In this document: positions 42,483 to 51,721 of the stretch, piece after piece
Position numbering within the stretch: position 1 is the first letter of the stretch
Layout of the letters: the number at the start of each line of letters is the position of its first letter
Source of the DNA: Pseudomonas sp. Q2-TVG4-2
GTDB lineage: Bacteria; Pseudomonadota; Gammaproteobacteria; Pseudomonadales; Pseudomonadaceae
DNA length: 58,203 bases
Assembly: GCF_013620795.1 (NCBI RefSeq)
Contig: NZ_LGLW01000014.1
Location: forward strand, 1 to 58,203
Reading direction: 5' to 3'
Notes under the pieces: model-generated
Database searches by the model: none
Told to the model about the DNA's origin: nothing
The model's input: only the letters and a program-made list of their open reading frames with translations
Program-made: the position numbers and the translations under genes

Positions 42483-44227
42483 CAGCCTCGCTCCATTGTT
42501 TCGTTCCATCTGCTTAGAAATTGGATCGCGTCGACCTCGCCGGTGATGCGCTGCGGGCGCCGCTCGATCCCATCCGGGCCGATAAAGAGCAGCGTCGGCG
42601 GCCCCATGACCTGATAGCGGCTCAGCAACTCACGGCTGGCGGAATTGGTTTGCGTCACATCCGGGCGAAGAATCCGCACGCCGGTAAGCGCGGCTTGCAC
42701 CTGCGCGTCGCCAAACACTTCCTTTTCCATGACCTTGCAGGACACGCACCAGTCCGCGTAATAGTCCACCAATACCCACTGGCCGGCGGCTTTGGCGGCA
42801 GCCAGTTCACGATCGAGAACAGCCGGCTCGCTGAAACCGACAAATCCGTGTGCAGGCTCTATACCTTGAACGGACGCAACGCCGCCTGTGAACACACCGA
42901 GCGGTCGCATGACATCCTGCGCGCCGCCTGCCGCCCCCAGCAGCAGCGCTACGCCCCATACCCCGGCTAGCGCCGCGACTGACCGGCTGAACGCCTGATG
43001 CCGCACCAATTGACGCGACAGTTGCAGCAATCCACTGGCGCCCACCACCAGCAGCGCACCCCACAGCCCCACCCACAAGGAGTCAGACAACAGCGGACGG
43101 AGTACATAAAGGGCCGCGACCAGAAACAGGAAACCGAACGAAACCTTGACGCGGTCCATCCATGGCCCAGGCTTGGGCAGGAAGCGATTGCCCGCTGTCA
43201 CCAGCAACACCAGCGGCGTACCGATCCCTAATCCCAGCGCAAACAGTACGAGGCCACCGTTCACGGCGTTACCGCTTTGCGCGATGTACAGCAGCGCCGC
43301 GGCCAGTGGTGCGGTCATGCAAGGTCCTACAAGCAGCCCGGACAGAACGCCCAACGCACTGGCCCCCGCGAGGCTGCCCCCCTTACGCTTGCGTCCGGCC
43401 TGTTCCAGCCGATCGCGCAGGCCCGCCGGCAGTTGCAGCTCGAAGAATCCGAACATGGGCAAGGACAGCAGCACGAAAAGCCCAGCGAAGCTCGCGATCA
43501 GCCAAGGCTGCATCAGCCATCCCTGCAGATTCGCGCCAAGCAGCGCCGCCACCACACCAAGGGCGGCATAGACCAACGCCATGCTGACGACATAGGATCC
43601 AGCCAACGCCATGCCGCGGCGAGGACCGGCCTGGCTGCCCACCACAATGCCCGCCAGAATTGGCAACATCGGCAGCGAACAGGGTGCAAAGGCAAGCAGC
43701 AGGCCCAGTCCGAAGAAGATCAGCAGGCTCCAGCCGAGCGACTGCTGCTGCAAACCACTCACCAAGGCTTGATCGTCAGCCTGAACAGGCGCGGGCGGAG
43801 GAGAGCTGCTACCTGTCAGTTCTACCGTGCGAGTTTGCGGTGGATAGCACAGCCCGGCATCGGCACAGCCTTGCCAGCCGAGTTCGAGCGTCGAAACATC
43901 TCCATCTGGGATCTCAACTTCCAGACTGTCGCGATAGATTCGCGAGTCACCAAAATACTCGTCATGGTAAGGCTCGCCCGGCGGTAACACGGGCTCGCTC
44001 GCCGATGGCAGCCCTACGAATCTCAGCCGCTCCTTGTACAGGTAATAGCCGGGGGCAATGTCCCATCGAAGCACGGTGCCGCCAGCGTCGGGCCTTTCGA
44101 TATGCAGCGTGAATGCCTGGTCCACAGGCAGGAAGTCCTCCTGCTTTGGATCAAGCGTGAACGGCGAAGCGTTCGCCAGTTGCATGACCCAGAGGCAACA
44201 GGCCAAAAAGATAATGATCGCTCGCAT
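42482..44227 (-). CDS. dsbD: Thiol:disulfide interchange protein DsbD
   Basis: 581 residues from 44227 (an in-frame ATG nine bases earlier also exists). It has a signal peptide, an N-terminal immunoglobulin-like domain with WQGCADAGLCYPP, a membrane domain of eight spans with the conserved Pro/Cys segments (FAPCSLPMLPIL and VGPCMTAPLAAAL), and a C-terminal thioredoxin with YADWCVSCKVMEKEV. It carries electrons from cytoplasmic thioredoxin to DsbG and DsbE. It is the first gene of a minus-strand transcript running dsbD-dsbE-dsbG-tsdB-tsdA and is divergent from the two-component system. Confidence 0.92.
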   Translation of the reverse strand: MRAIIIFLACCLWVMQLANASPFTLDPKQEDFLPVDQAFTLHIERPDAGGTVLRWDIAPGYYLYKERLRFVGLPSASEPVLPPGEPYHDEYFGDSRIYRDSLEVEIPDGDVSTLELGWQGCADAGLCYPPQTRTVELTGSSSPPPAPVQADDQALVSGLQQQSLGWSLLIFFGLGLLLAFAPCSLPMLPILAGIVVGSQAGPRRGMALAGSYVVSMALVYAALGVVAALLGANLQGWLMQPWLIASFAGLFVLLSLPMFGFFELQLPAGLRDRLEQAGRKRKGGSLAGASALGVLSGLLVGPCMTAPLAAALLYIAQSGNAVNGGLVLFALGLGIGTPLVLLVTAGNRFLPKPGPWMDRVKVSFGFLFLVAALYVLRPLLSDSLWVGLWGALLVVGASGLLQLSRQLVRHQAFSRSVAALAGVWGVALLLGAAGGAQDVMRPLGVFTGGVASVQGIEPAHGFVGFSEPAVLDRELAAAKAAGQWVLVDYYADWCVSCKVMEKEVFGDAQVQAALTGVRILRPDVTQTNSASRELLSRYQVMGPPTLLFIGPDGIERRPQRITGEVDAIQFLSRWNETMERG

Positions 44228-44274
44228 GCACCACATCCGATTACCCGATTCGGAGGCGAGCTTGGCGGTTCGGG

Positions 44275-44290
44275 ATTAAGAGGCGATTAA
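44275..44290. promoter_or_regulatory. Direct repeat, candidate DsbR-type binding site
   Basis: ATTAA at 44275-44279 and again at 44286-44290, each inside GATTAA, repeated at 11-base spacing (one helical turn), 48 bases upstream of dsbD. OmpR-family regulators bind such direct repeats, and one is encoded on the other side of this intergenic region. Confidence 0.4.
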
Positions 44291-44420
44291 CAAGGCGTGT
44301 CCGGACACAATTAGTAAGGCGGTGAAGCGTTTAGGCATGATCAGCTCGGCGTACCATCTGCTAACGCGCCGTTAATCCAGGCGGATCATACTGACCGCTG
44401 TATATCTAGCGATCCCACCC

Positions 44421-45116
44421 ATGTACGTACTGCTGACAGAAGACAACGCACTCATCGCCAGTGGCATCGTCGCTGGGCTCGAAGCCCAGGGCTTCAGCGT
44501 GGCCCATGCCGCTACGGCCGGACGGGCCGACTCGCTGCTGCGCACCGCCAGGTTTGACCTGATGATTCTCGATCTGGGCTTGCCAGACGAAGACGGGCTG
44601 CGCTTTCTCCAGCGCCTGCGCCGTCGGGGCCTCGAGCTGCCAGTACTCATTCTGACCGCCCGGGATGCAGTGGCCGAGCGTGTCTCCGGGCTTCAGGCAG
44701 GCGCTGACGACTACCTCGTCAAACCCTTCGACCTGCGTGAACTCGCCGCCCGCCTGCATGCCCTGCTGCGCCGTGCTGCCGGCCGGGCAACGCAAGTTAT
44801 CGAGCACGGTCCGCTGAGCTACAACCCAGCCGCCTGCACGGCGTTCATGGCAGGCGAACCCGTCGACCTGTCGCGCCGCGAACAGGCACTGCTGCAGGCG
44901 CTGCTACAAAACCCCAGCCACGTGCTATCGGCCGAGCAGCTCAAGGACGCGATTTACGGTCTTGCTGATGACGTCGAAAGCAACGCCCTGAATGTCCACA
45001 TCCACCATCTGAGGCGCAAGCTCGGTAATGGCATCGTCGAAACCGTCAGAGGGCTTGGTTATCGCCTGGGGCCTGCCGGCCATGCGCCAGACCCCACCGG
45101 GGCACCCGACCAATGA
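44421..45116 (+). CDS. dsbR: OmpR-family response regulator (DsbR/QseB-like)
   Basis: 231 residues. The receiver has E7, D8, phospho-acceptor D51 in LMILDLGLPDEDGL, and KPF; the C-terminal winged helix (about 125-220) has VDLSRREQALLQALL and RGLGYRLG. It overlaps its kinase by four bases and is divergent from dsbD. The arrangement matches the P. aeruginosa dsbDEG locus, where DsbRS is reported to sense copper and induce the dsb genes; assignment here rests on that synteny and similarity from memory. QseB/PmrA-like regulation is the alternative. Confidence 0.75.
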   Translation: MYVLLTEDNALIASGIVAGLEAQGFSVAHAATAGRADSLLRTARFDLMILDLGLPDEDGLRFLQRLRRRGLELPVLILTARDAVAERVSGLQAGADDYLVKPFDLRELAARLHALLRRAAGRATQVIEHGPLSYNPAACTAFMAGEPVDLSRREQALLQALLQNPSHVLSAEQLKDAIYGLADDVESNALNVHIHHLRRKLGNGIVETVRGLGYRLGPAGHAPDPTGAPDQ

Positions 45117-46468
45117 GCTTGCGCCTTCGCCTGACCCTCACTCTTGGCTCCGCCTTCGTGTTGCTCTGGGCGCTCGCCGCTGCATGGATGCTCTTTGACG
45201 TTCGCAATCAATTGATGCAGTCCTTCGATCAGCGCCTTGCCGCGTCGGCCCGAATGGTGGCGGGTCTGCTCGTGCAATTGCCACAGCCGCAACTGAGCGA
45301 AGGCGGCATTAGGCGTCTGAGCGCAGAGCAGCTGGGTATCGAGAACGGGCTGGCGTGCCAGGTCAGCTCCTTACGGGGTGAGATCCTCGCGCGTAGCCAT
45401 GCAGCGCCCGATCGCGCTCTCGATGCCCAGCGCACAGGCTTTCATAACCAACTGATTGGCGATACCGCCTGGCGTAGCTTTACTTTCATCCAAAACGGCA
45501 TGCGCATCACCACCGCCGATCGCCTCGACGAGCGCACCACGCTGCAGCGTTCTGTCCTTCTGGCTGCGGCGCTGCCGGTTTTCGTCGCGTTGCTAGGCAG
45601 CCTGATCGTGTTGTGGATCGGAATTGGCAACGGGCTTGCGCCCCTCAGACGAATCCGCACGGCCCTGGCGCAACGCAGCGCCGATTCAGTGGAGCCGTTG
45701 CACATCGATCGGTTGCCGCGAGAACTGACGCCCCTGGTCGAAACACAGAACCAGCTGTTTGCCCGAATCGCGCAAATGCTCGAACGTGAACGTCGGCTGA
45801 CCGATGACGCCGCCCATGAACTGCGCAGCCCATTGACCGCCATCAAGACCCACCTGCAGGTGGCGGCCATGACCGAGGGCGACACCGCGAAACGGGCATT
45901 GGCCCAGGCCGAGATCGGCACGGATCGTCTGCACCGGATCCTGGAGCAGTTACTCATGCTGGCACGGGTGGAAGGTCGCGTGTCCTTTGATGACGGCCTC
46001 CGTTGCGCGGCCATCGAAGTCGCGCGGCTGGCGATCGCTGACGCCAGTCAGCAGCCTGGGCCGCGCATCGAACTGTGCGGGGCGCAAGACGTTTCGCTCT
46101 GTCCTCTGGCGATACCGCCGGCTTTGGCAGTCGCAGCATTGCGCAACCTGCTCGACAACGCCCGCCGCCATACCCGTGATGGCACTGTCATTCACTTGAC
46201 GCTCACACAGCTGGACGAAAGCAGGGTTCGCTTCAGCGTGCAGGACCACGGACCGGGCGTCGCACCGGAACTGGTCGAGCGCCTGACAGAACGCTTCTGG
46301 CGGAGTGACGACGGTGAAGGCAGTGGGCTGGGCCTGTCCATCGTCAAGGCGATCGCTGAGCGCTGTGGCTGCGATCTGCGTTTCGTGCAAGCGGATGGCC
46401 TCGTCGTCGAGTTGGTTGTCAGCCTGCAACTCACCGATCAATCTGAAGATGAAAAGTCGATAGCCTGA
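45113..46468 (+). CDS. dsbS: Membrane sensor histidine kinase (DsbS/QseC-like)
   Basis: 451 residues: first membrane span (about 5-27), a periplasmic sensor of about 120 residues, second span (about 145-168), HAMP (about 170-225), HisKA with phospho-acceptor H235 in AAHELRSPLTAIKTHL, and HATPase (LLDNARRHT, DHGPGVA, GSGLGLSIV). Two-TM QseC-type architecture. The periplasmic domain has a single Cys (GLACQVSS). It presumably phosphorylates the regulator in front of it. In the P. aeruginosa equivalent the signal is copper. Confidence 0.78.
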   Translation: MSLRLRLTLTLGSAFVLLWALAAAWMLFDVRNQLMQSFDQRLAASARMVAGLLVQLPQPQLSEGGIRRLSAEQLGIENGLACQVSSLRGEILARSHAAPDRALDAQRTGFHNQLIGDTAWRSFTFIQNGMRITTADRLDERTTLQRSVLLAAALPVFVALLGSLIVLWIGIGNGLAPLRRIRTALAQRSADSVEPLHIDRLPRELTPLVETQNQLFARIAQMLERERRLTDDAAHELRSPLTAIKTHLQVAAMTEGDTAKRALAQAEIGTDRLHRILEQLLMLARVEGRVSFDDGLRCAAIEVARLAIADASQQPGPRIELCGAQDVSLCPLAIPPALAVAALRNLLDNARRHTRDGTVIHLTLTQLDESRVRFSVQDHGPGVAPELVERLTERFWRSDDGEGSGLGLSIVKAIAERCGCDLRFVQADGLVVELVVSLQLTDQSEDEKSIA

Positions 46469-46493
46469 ACGTCCGGCCATCCACACCGTCCGA

Positions 46494-46522
46494 ATAGTTA
46501 ACTGAACAATCCTGTTAACTAT
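46494..46522. promoter_or_regulatory. Perfect inverted repeat upstream of the MBL-rhodanese gene
   Basis: ATAGTTAAC (46494-46502) and GTTAACTAT (46514-46522), 9-bp arms with 11 bases between, ending 14 bases before the start codon. Its position fits an operator of a dimeric regulator. Confidence 0.55.
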
Positions 46523-46536
46523 CATCGGAGGTGACG

Positions 46537-47919
46537 ATGCTTGTTTTCGAGCCTGTTTATACGGACGGCCTGGCGCAAGTTTCCTATCTGGTTGGCGACA
46601 GCAAAGCGGCCGTGGCTGCGGTCGTTGACCCCCGTCGCGATATCGACGTCTACCTGCAAATGGCGAAAGCGCGGGGCCTGCGAATCGCCTATGCCATCGA
46701 AACACATATCCATGCGGACTTCGTTTCAGGTGCCCAAGCATTAGCGAAGCGCACCGGGGCGCAGATCATCGGTGACCGTTCGGATAGCTATCAGTTCGAC
46801 CTTCGTCAGGCCAGCGATGGAGAGACGATAGAGCTCGGGCAGGTGAGGCTGCAGGTCATGCATTCGCCGGGACATACGCCTGAGCACATTTCCCTGCAGC
46901 TGTTTGACGCCCAGCAGGGAAACCAGCCATTCGCGCTATTTACTGGCGACACCCTATTCAATCTGGACGTAGGGCGGCCCGACCTGCTCGGCGAAGGCAG
47001 CGAACGAAAGCTGGCTGGCGAGCTATACCGCACCTTGTTCGATCATTACCTGCCGCTTGGCGACCGGACGGAAATTTACCCCTGCCACGGCGCCGGCTCG
47101 GCCTGCGGCAAGTCTATCGGCGACCGACGCCACTCCACGATCGGCAACGAGCGTCTCTTCAACCCAGCCTTGCGCGAGCAGCGAAGCGAAGAGGAATTCA
47201 TCGATTGGCTGCTGGCCGCCATGCCGGAGCCACCCCGTCACTATGCGCGCCTGAAAAAACTGAACGTGCGTCCCGCCGTACAGATGGAAGGACCTTCGAT
47301 TCCGCCACCCCTCGCGCCGTCCGACTTCGAGGCACTTGCCGCGCAAGACGTGCAGGTCATAGACCTCCGCTCGATCCTCGCGTTTGGTGGCGGGCATGTG
47401 CCCGGGGCGATCAACATTGCGTTGCGTAACGAATTCGTGAACTGGGCTGGCTGGATGCTCGATGACACTCGCCCGATCCTGCTGGTAGGCGAGTCGGCTG
47501 ACGATGTTCATGAGGCTGTCACCCAGCTCTACCGGATAGGCCTGGACGATATTAAGGGCTATTTGCGTAATGGCATGACGGACTGGCAGAACGCGGCGCT
47601 ACCCCTAGAGTCCATTGGTGAATGGTCAGTCCATGAGCTCGATCGCAAACGAAACGATTCCGATGTGATGTTGCTTGATGTGCGCAGTCCTGCTGAATAC
47701 GAGGCAGGCCATATCCCCGATGCCCATCATGCGTTCGTCGCTCATATATACACAGCCCTTGGCAACCTGGACCGGGATAAAACTATCGCAACGTATTGCG
47801 GTTCTGGATACCGAGCATCGATCGCAGCGAGCATCTTGAAAAAGAACGGTTTTAAAAAAGTAGTCAATGTGCCTGGCTCATGGGCTGCTTGGAGAGCAGC
47901 AGACTTGCCTGTGGCATAA
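46537..47919 (+). CDS. MBL-fold protein with two rhodanese domains (persulfide dioxygenase-rhodanese type)
   Basis: The ATG at 46537 follows CGGAGG at good spacing and gives 460 residues. The metallo-beta-lactamase domain has H57-I-H59-A-D61, HSPGHTPEHI and FTGDTLF, as in ETHE1-like persulfide dioxygenases; then come two rhodanese domains. The first (about 265-350) lacks the catalytic cysteine (ILLVGES in its place), the second (about 365-455) has C421 in YCGSGYRAS. Such fusions (CstB-like) oxidise protein-bound or glutathione persulfide to sulfite and transfer sulfur. It stands alone behind a clear palindrome and is not in an operon with dsbS. Confidence 0.85.
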   Translation: MLVFEPVYTDGLAQVSYLVGDSKAAVAAVVDPRRDIDVYLQMAKARGLRIAYAIETHIHADFVSGAQALAKRTGAQIIGDRSDSYQFDLRQASDGETIELGQVRLQVMHSPGHTPEHISLQLFDAQQGNQPFALFTGDTLFNLDVGRPDLLGEGSERKLAGELYRTLFDHYLPLGDRTEIYPCHGAGSACGKSIGDRRHSTIGNERLFNPALREQRSEEEFIDWLLAAMPEPPRHYARLKKLNVRPAVQMEGPSIPPPLAPSDFEALAAQDVQVIDLRSILAFGGGHVPGAINIALRNEFVNWAGWMLDDTRPILLVGESADDVHEAVTQLYRIGLDDIKGYLRNGMTDWQNAALPLESIGEWSVHELDRKRNDSDVMLLDVRSPAEYEAGHIPDAHHAFVAHIYTALGNLDRDKTIATYCGSGYRASIAASILKKNGFKKVVNVPGSWAAWRAADLPVA

Positions 47920-47991
47920 CAAACCAAGCAAAAAAAGAGGATGAAAAGCATGCAGCCATAAAATTTTCCGCTGAAAACAACCTATCAGCGT

Positions 47992-48820
47992 TTGCCCGCT
48001 TGCGGAAAATATTTAGTTCAGCAGAACAAGAAAGCTTTATGTATCGCAACCATGGCGGTAGTTTCGGGCTGTACCGGTTTCGGCACGGTCAGCTCGTCAA
48101 CTGAACCCGCTGAAAGAGCAGAATCTACCAAAACCAATGTTTTGGAGGCGGGAGCAGCGATGCTCCAAACGGATTCGCCTCTGGATCCCATGAACGTCTA
48201 TTTGGTCGGCTTTCATCCCATGAAAGATGACCCATCTCACCAAATGGAAGCGCACCATTTTTGTAATCAAGTCAATGAAGATCTTGCTCAATGCGCATTG
48301 TTTGATGGCAATACTCGAGACGCTAACCTCAACGGTATCGAGTACATCATCTCCGAGCGCCTGTTTGAGCAGTTGCCGGCCGCCGAAAAGCAGTACTGGC
48401 ATCCGCACAATGGCGAAATTTTGTCCGGACAGTTGGTTGCGCCCGGTTTGCCGGAGCAGGCTGATCACGCGCTGATGAAGAGCAAGATGAATAGCCTACG
48501 GCAAAACATGGCATACCTGGGACGCTACCCAAGGCAAACCAGGTGAGTCGCTGCCATTAGGAGAGCCGAAGTTGGCGTGGTCGTTAAATCGGATTGGTGA
48601 GGCCAAAGAGGGATTGGTGGAAAGCCGAGACAAACGTATGGATATCAATACTGAGGAACGTCGTAAGGCCAGACAGGATCTTGTACCACTGGCCAAGCCC
48701 CAGGACGGTGTTGATGCGCTCAAGGGCCAATTTGAAGGACCAACCCGGCCCATCCCCGGTGTTGTTGATAAACAAGCCGCAAGTCAGTCTCCGGCGCAAT
48801 CGGAACCGGTTTCCAGATAG
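47992..48820 (+). pseudogene. DUF1264 (oil body-associated) lipoprotein, frameshifted
   Basis: The first frame carries a lipobox-like MAVVSGCTGF, then DPMNVYLVGFHP, MEAHHFCNQVNEDLAQCALFD, IEYIISERLFEQLP and WHPHNGEILSGQLV, the DUF1264 core. It ends early because of one extra C at 48495-48496; removing it continues NSYGKTWHTWDA, LPLGEPKLAWSLNRIGEAKEGLV to the stop at 48820. The repaired protein is about 275 residues. The start is unclear: TTG at 47992 is the best in frame and a short upstream shift is possible. Bacterial function unknown; plant relatives bind oil bodies. Confidence 0.75.
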
Positions 48821-48903
48821 AGGGGGCGCGCAGTTTGAGTTCGCAGCTTACAAGTGACAACACGGGATCATGAGGAGCGATTGCTCAAACCAAATAATAG
48901 GTG

Positions 48904-49386
48904 ATGACTATGGCTGCTTCCGAATCGAGGCCCACCTTAGACCCGCGTCGCTCAATGCTGGCAACGATACTGCTCGGTGTTGGTGTTATGGCTGCGATAG
49001 ACGAGATTGTGTTCCACCAAATATTGGCTTGGCACCACTTTTACGACCTATCTACTCCAGCACTTGGCTTGGTTTCCGACGGTCTACTGCATTCGGCAGA
49101 GTTAATTTTTTTCGTGCTAGGTTTTTTCATGTTTTCCGATCTGCGTGCCCGTCATTCACTCGCGCGAACCCATGCTTGGGCAGGTTTTTTTTTGGGGCTG
49201 GATATCTTCCAGCTCTTTGACGGAATCGTTGATCATAAGCTGCTAGGCCTGCATCAAGTCCGCTACGTCGATAACCTTTTACCGTATGACTTGGCATGGA
49301 ACGGTTTTGGGGTTCTTTTGCTTGTGATCGGTTTCGTACTTCTCCGCAGAGCACGGCACCATATCACTGCGCAACTCAGCAAATAG
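48904..49386 (+). CDS. DUF2243 family membrane protein
   Basis: 160 residues from the ATG at 48904 (a GTG one codon earlier is also open). It has four membrane spans with the conserved polar stretches AAIDEIVFHQILAWHHFYD near residue 30 and GLDIFQLFDGIVDHKLLGLHQVR near residue 100, rich in His and Asp, characteristic of DUF2243. It is eight bases upstream of the ctaG frame, and this pairing recurs in proteobacteria, which suggests a role in oxidase assembly or membrane copper handling, but no function is established. Confidence 0.82.
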   Translation: MTMAASESRPTLDPRRSMLATILLGVGVMAAIDEIVFHQILAWHHFYDLSTPALGLVSDGLLHSAELIFFVLGFFMFSDLRARHSLARTHAWAGFFLGLDIFQLFDGIVDHKLLGLHQVRYVDNLLPYDLAWNGFGVLLLVIGFVLLRRARHHITAQLSK

Positions 49387-49393
49387 GTGACTG

Positions 49394-50210
49394 ATGGATC
49401 ACGGAGTGCATAACGGCAGCATGGGTGACTCCGCCGCGCTCGTTGTGCTGTTGGTGGTTCTACCGTCTGTCTTACTCATCATTTATTTGGTCGTTGCGGG
49501 CCAGGAGCTCAGAAGAACAACGTGGAGCGGCTGGCGAACCGCCAGCTTCGCTGTCGGAATTCTGCTGATCATTGCCGCGTTATCACCCCCCCCTCTCTGA
49601 TTGGGCTCACCGCGATCTTAGCGGTCATATGGTCCAGCATTTGCTTCTCGGTATGTTCGGTCCGCTCGCGCTAGTTCTCGGTGCCCCTGGTACGCTTTTG
49701 CTTCGAAATATTCCCGTTACTATCGCGCGCCGTATTGTGGCGTTTCTCGCAACGCGTCCAATCCGTTTCTTGATACACCCTATAACGGCAGCCTTACTCG
49801 ACATAGGTGGTATGTATGTTCTCTACCTAACGCCCCTGTATGTCTTAAGCATGACGGACCCGCTCGTTTATGTTCTCTTGCACTTGCATTTTGTGATCTC
49901 AGGTTATCTTTTCACGTGGTCAATCGCCGGCCCCGACCCCGCTCCGCACCGAGCCGGTATGACTATGAGGCTAACGGTGGTATTTCTTGCGACAGCAGCG
50001 CACGCAAATCTAGGTAAGCTTATGTACGGCTACGGCTATCCACGCGGCACCATGGCGGATCTAAGCGAACTCCAAGCGGCTGCACAATGGATGTATTACG
50101 GCGGTGATCTTGCTGAGCTGTTGCTGATAATCGCGTTCTTTGCGATGTGGTTTCGCCGTCGGAACATTCTTCCAGTGGCGTTCGCCGATCGAAGGCAGGG
50201 CTTGTACTAA
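49394..50210 (+). pseudogene. ctaG: CtaG-like cytochrome c oxidase assembly membrane protein, out of frame at a C8 tract
   Basis: The first frame (49394-49600) begins MDHGVHNGSMGDSAAL and stops just after a run of eight C at 49586-49593. With seven C it reads SPPLSDWAHRDLSGHMVQHLLLGMFGPLALVLGAP and continues through six or so membrane spans with MYVLYLTPLY, LLHLHFVISGYLF and GGDLAELLL to 50210. The repaired protein of about 271 residues is a complete caa3-type CtaG family member (His-rich, copper delivery to oxidase). Either a slipped tract, a switchable gene, or a sequencing error in a homopolymer. Confidence 0.82.
49586..49593 (+). repeat. C8 homopolymer inside ctaG
   Basis: Eight consecutive C; seven would keep the gene in frame. 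Confidence 0.9.
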
Positions 50211-50445
50211 AGAGCAGTAGCAGCAAGCAGATCCGATATAGCGGTAAGAAACGATCGGGTACAAATCAGAGATTCGACGTGAGTCTCCTCTCCCGGGCGT
50301 GGGGGCACCATTTCCTCAATGCCGGCTCTGATTCTGCTATGTGGCGGTCGGCTCTATCATTCTGCATCTCAGCTATTACCGGCAGAGCAGGACGACGAGT
50401 TTCCACCCGCTAGGGGAAAAAAACTAGCAACTATCGCTCCGTGCC

Positions 50446-51234
50446 TCACTGGCCCAGACTTTGGATTACCAGGGCAGTGGCAGCAATGATTGCAATCAGA
50501 CCGAAACCTTTCTGCAGCAGTGGTCCGGGCAATCGGGCGGAGATCAGAAGACCCATTAACATGCCAGCAACCGCACCCACCGAAAAGGGTATGGCCACCG
50601 CCCAGTCGATGTTCCCCGCTAAGGCCGAAGACGACACGCCGCTGACCGATACGAGGCCTATGACGGCCAAAGACGTTGCCGTGATCGAGCGCATAGGGAG
50701 ATCACTGAAGCGGCTCAGTGCGGGAACCAGAACAAAGCCACCGCCTACGCCCAGTAATCCCGAGAGGAAACCCGCCAAGGTGCCGGATGCTGCGACGATT
50801 GCCGCGCAGCGGTAGGTCCAATGAAAGCGGCCGGTCTGCGGATTCAGCCGACATGGAACCGCTTTTGGGGCCGAATCATCGGTCGGCGGACGTCTGAATG
50901 CTTTGAACGCGACCCAGAACATCACCAGTGCAAACAGTAGGGCGAGCATATCGTGCGCTACCCGCCCGGCCACCCATACCCCGGCAGGGGCGAGCAGCAC
51001 ACCGGAGCAGGCCATCAGCGCCGCGGCCTTGTAACGGACAATACCGTCCCGTAGTCCGACCATCGCGCCGACCCATGCGGCAAGGCCGACCGCCATCAGG
51101 CCGATTGGCGCAGCCTGGGGCAGGTCGAGGCCAACCACGAATATGAGCAGCGGTACGGTGAGGATACCGCCACCGGCACCGGTCAGCGCCAAGACGACTC
51201 CGACCGATAGTCCGAGCCCCATTTCAATAATCAT
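50446..51234 (-). CDS. tauE: TauE/SafE family sulfite exporter
   Basis: The ATG at 51234 gives 262 residues (open to 51282). Eight membrane spans in two homologous halves, each with the family GAGGG-type motif: LTGAGGGILTVPLLIF near residue 20 and LLGVGGGFVLVPALSRF near residue 150, separated by a hydrophilic loop (RPPTDDSAPKAVPCRLN). Family members export sulfite or sulfoacetate. It is last in the minus-strand run arsR-yeeE-yeeE-tauE, where it would remove the sulfite produced by persulfide dioxygenases. Confidence 0.87.
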   Translation of the reverse strand: MIIEMGLGLSVGVVLALTGAGGGILTVPLLIFVVGLDLPQAAPIGLMAVGLAAWVGAMVGLRDGIVRYKAAALMACSGVLLAPAGVWVAGRVAHDMLALLFALVMFWVAFKAFRRPPTDDSAPKAVPCRLNPQTGRFHWTYRCAAIVAASGTLAGFLSGLLGVGGGFVLVPALSRFSDLPMRSITATSLAVIGLVSVSGVSSSALAGNIDWAVAIPFSVGAVAGMLMGLLISARLPGPLLQKGFGLIAIIAATALVIQSLGQ

Positions 51235-51286
51235 CGGCACCGTTCTCTTTCGCACGCCTTGGCTTCGCGAATTAGAGTGCAACCGA

Positions 51287-51712
51287 TCACTGCGGCTTGC
51301 CCGAAAAGCGCGTCTGCAGCTCGTACAGCGTCATGCCCGCCAGCATCGCGATGACAAAGATCAGTGGCTCGCTCCGGCCGCTCAAGAGCGACGCTACTGC
51401 CGGCCCCGGACAATAACCGGCCAGCCCCCAACCCGCTCCGAATACCAGGCTACCCAGCACGAGACGGCGATCTATCCGAGTAGCGGTAGGCATCCGCATG
51501 ACATCTCCCAGCACCGCCCGGGATCGTTTTGACGCGAAGAAGAACCCGATACTGGCGACTATGATCGCACCGCCCATGACGAACGCGAGCGAGAGGTCCC
51601 ACGCCCCGGCCAGATCGAGAAACGCGATCACCTTGGATGGGTCGGCCATCCCTGACAGGAGCAGGCCCAGGCCGAAAACCAGCCCCGCTACAAATGCGCT
51701 CAGCAATTTCAT
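51287..51712 (-). CDS. YeeE/YedE-family membrane protein, second half-size subunit
   Basis: 141 residues with four membrane spans; FGLGLLLSGMADPSKVIAFLD at the start and GWGLAGYCPGPAVASL near residue 105, where the conserved Cys (C109 or so) of the sulfur-transport family lies. Together with the next gene it forms the two-half version of a YeeE-type carrier (also called PmpAB), thought to pass sulfane sulfur or thiosulfate across the membrane. Ten bases separate the two genes. Confidence 0.85.
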   Translation of the reverse strand: MKLLSAFVAGLVFGLGLLLSGMADPSKVIAFLDLAGAWDLSLAFVMGGAIIVASIGFFFASKRSRAVLGDVMRMPTATRIDRRLVLGSLVFGAGWGLAGYCPGPAVASLLSGRSEPLIFVIAMLAGMTLYELQTRFSGKPQ

Positions 51713-51721
51713 GGCAACTCC

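Noticed and set aside
43146..44112. Long plus-strand frames opposite dsbD (141-236 codons)
   Set aside because: They lie wholly within dsbD on the other strand; Gln/Arg-rich, a known artefact of high-GC membrane-protein genes.
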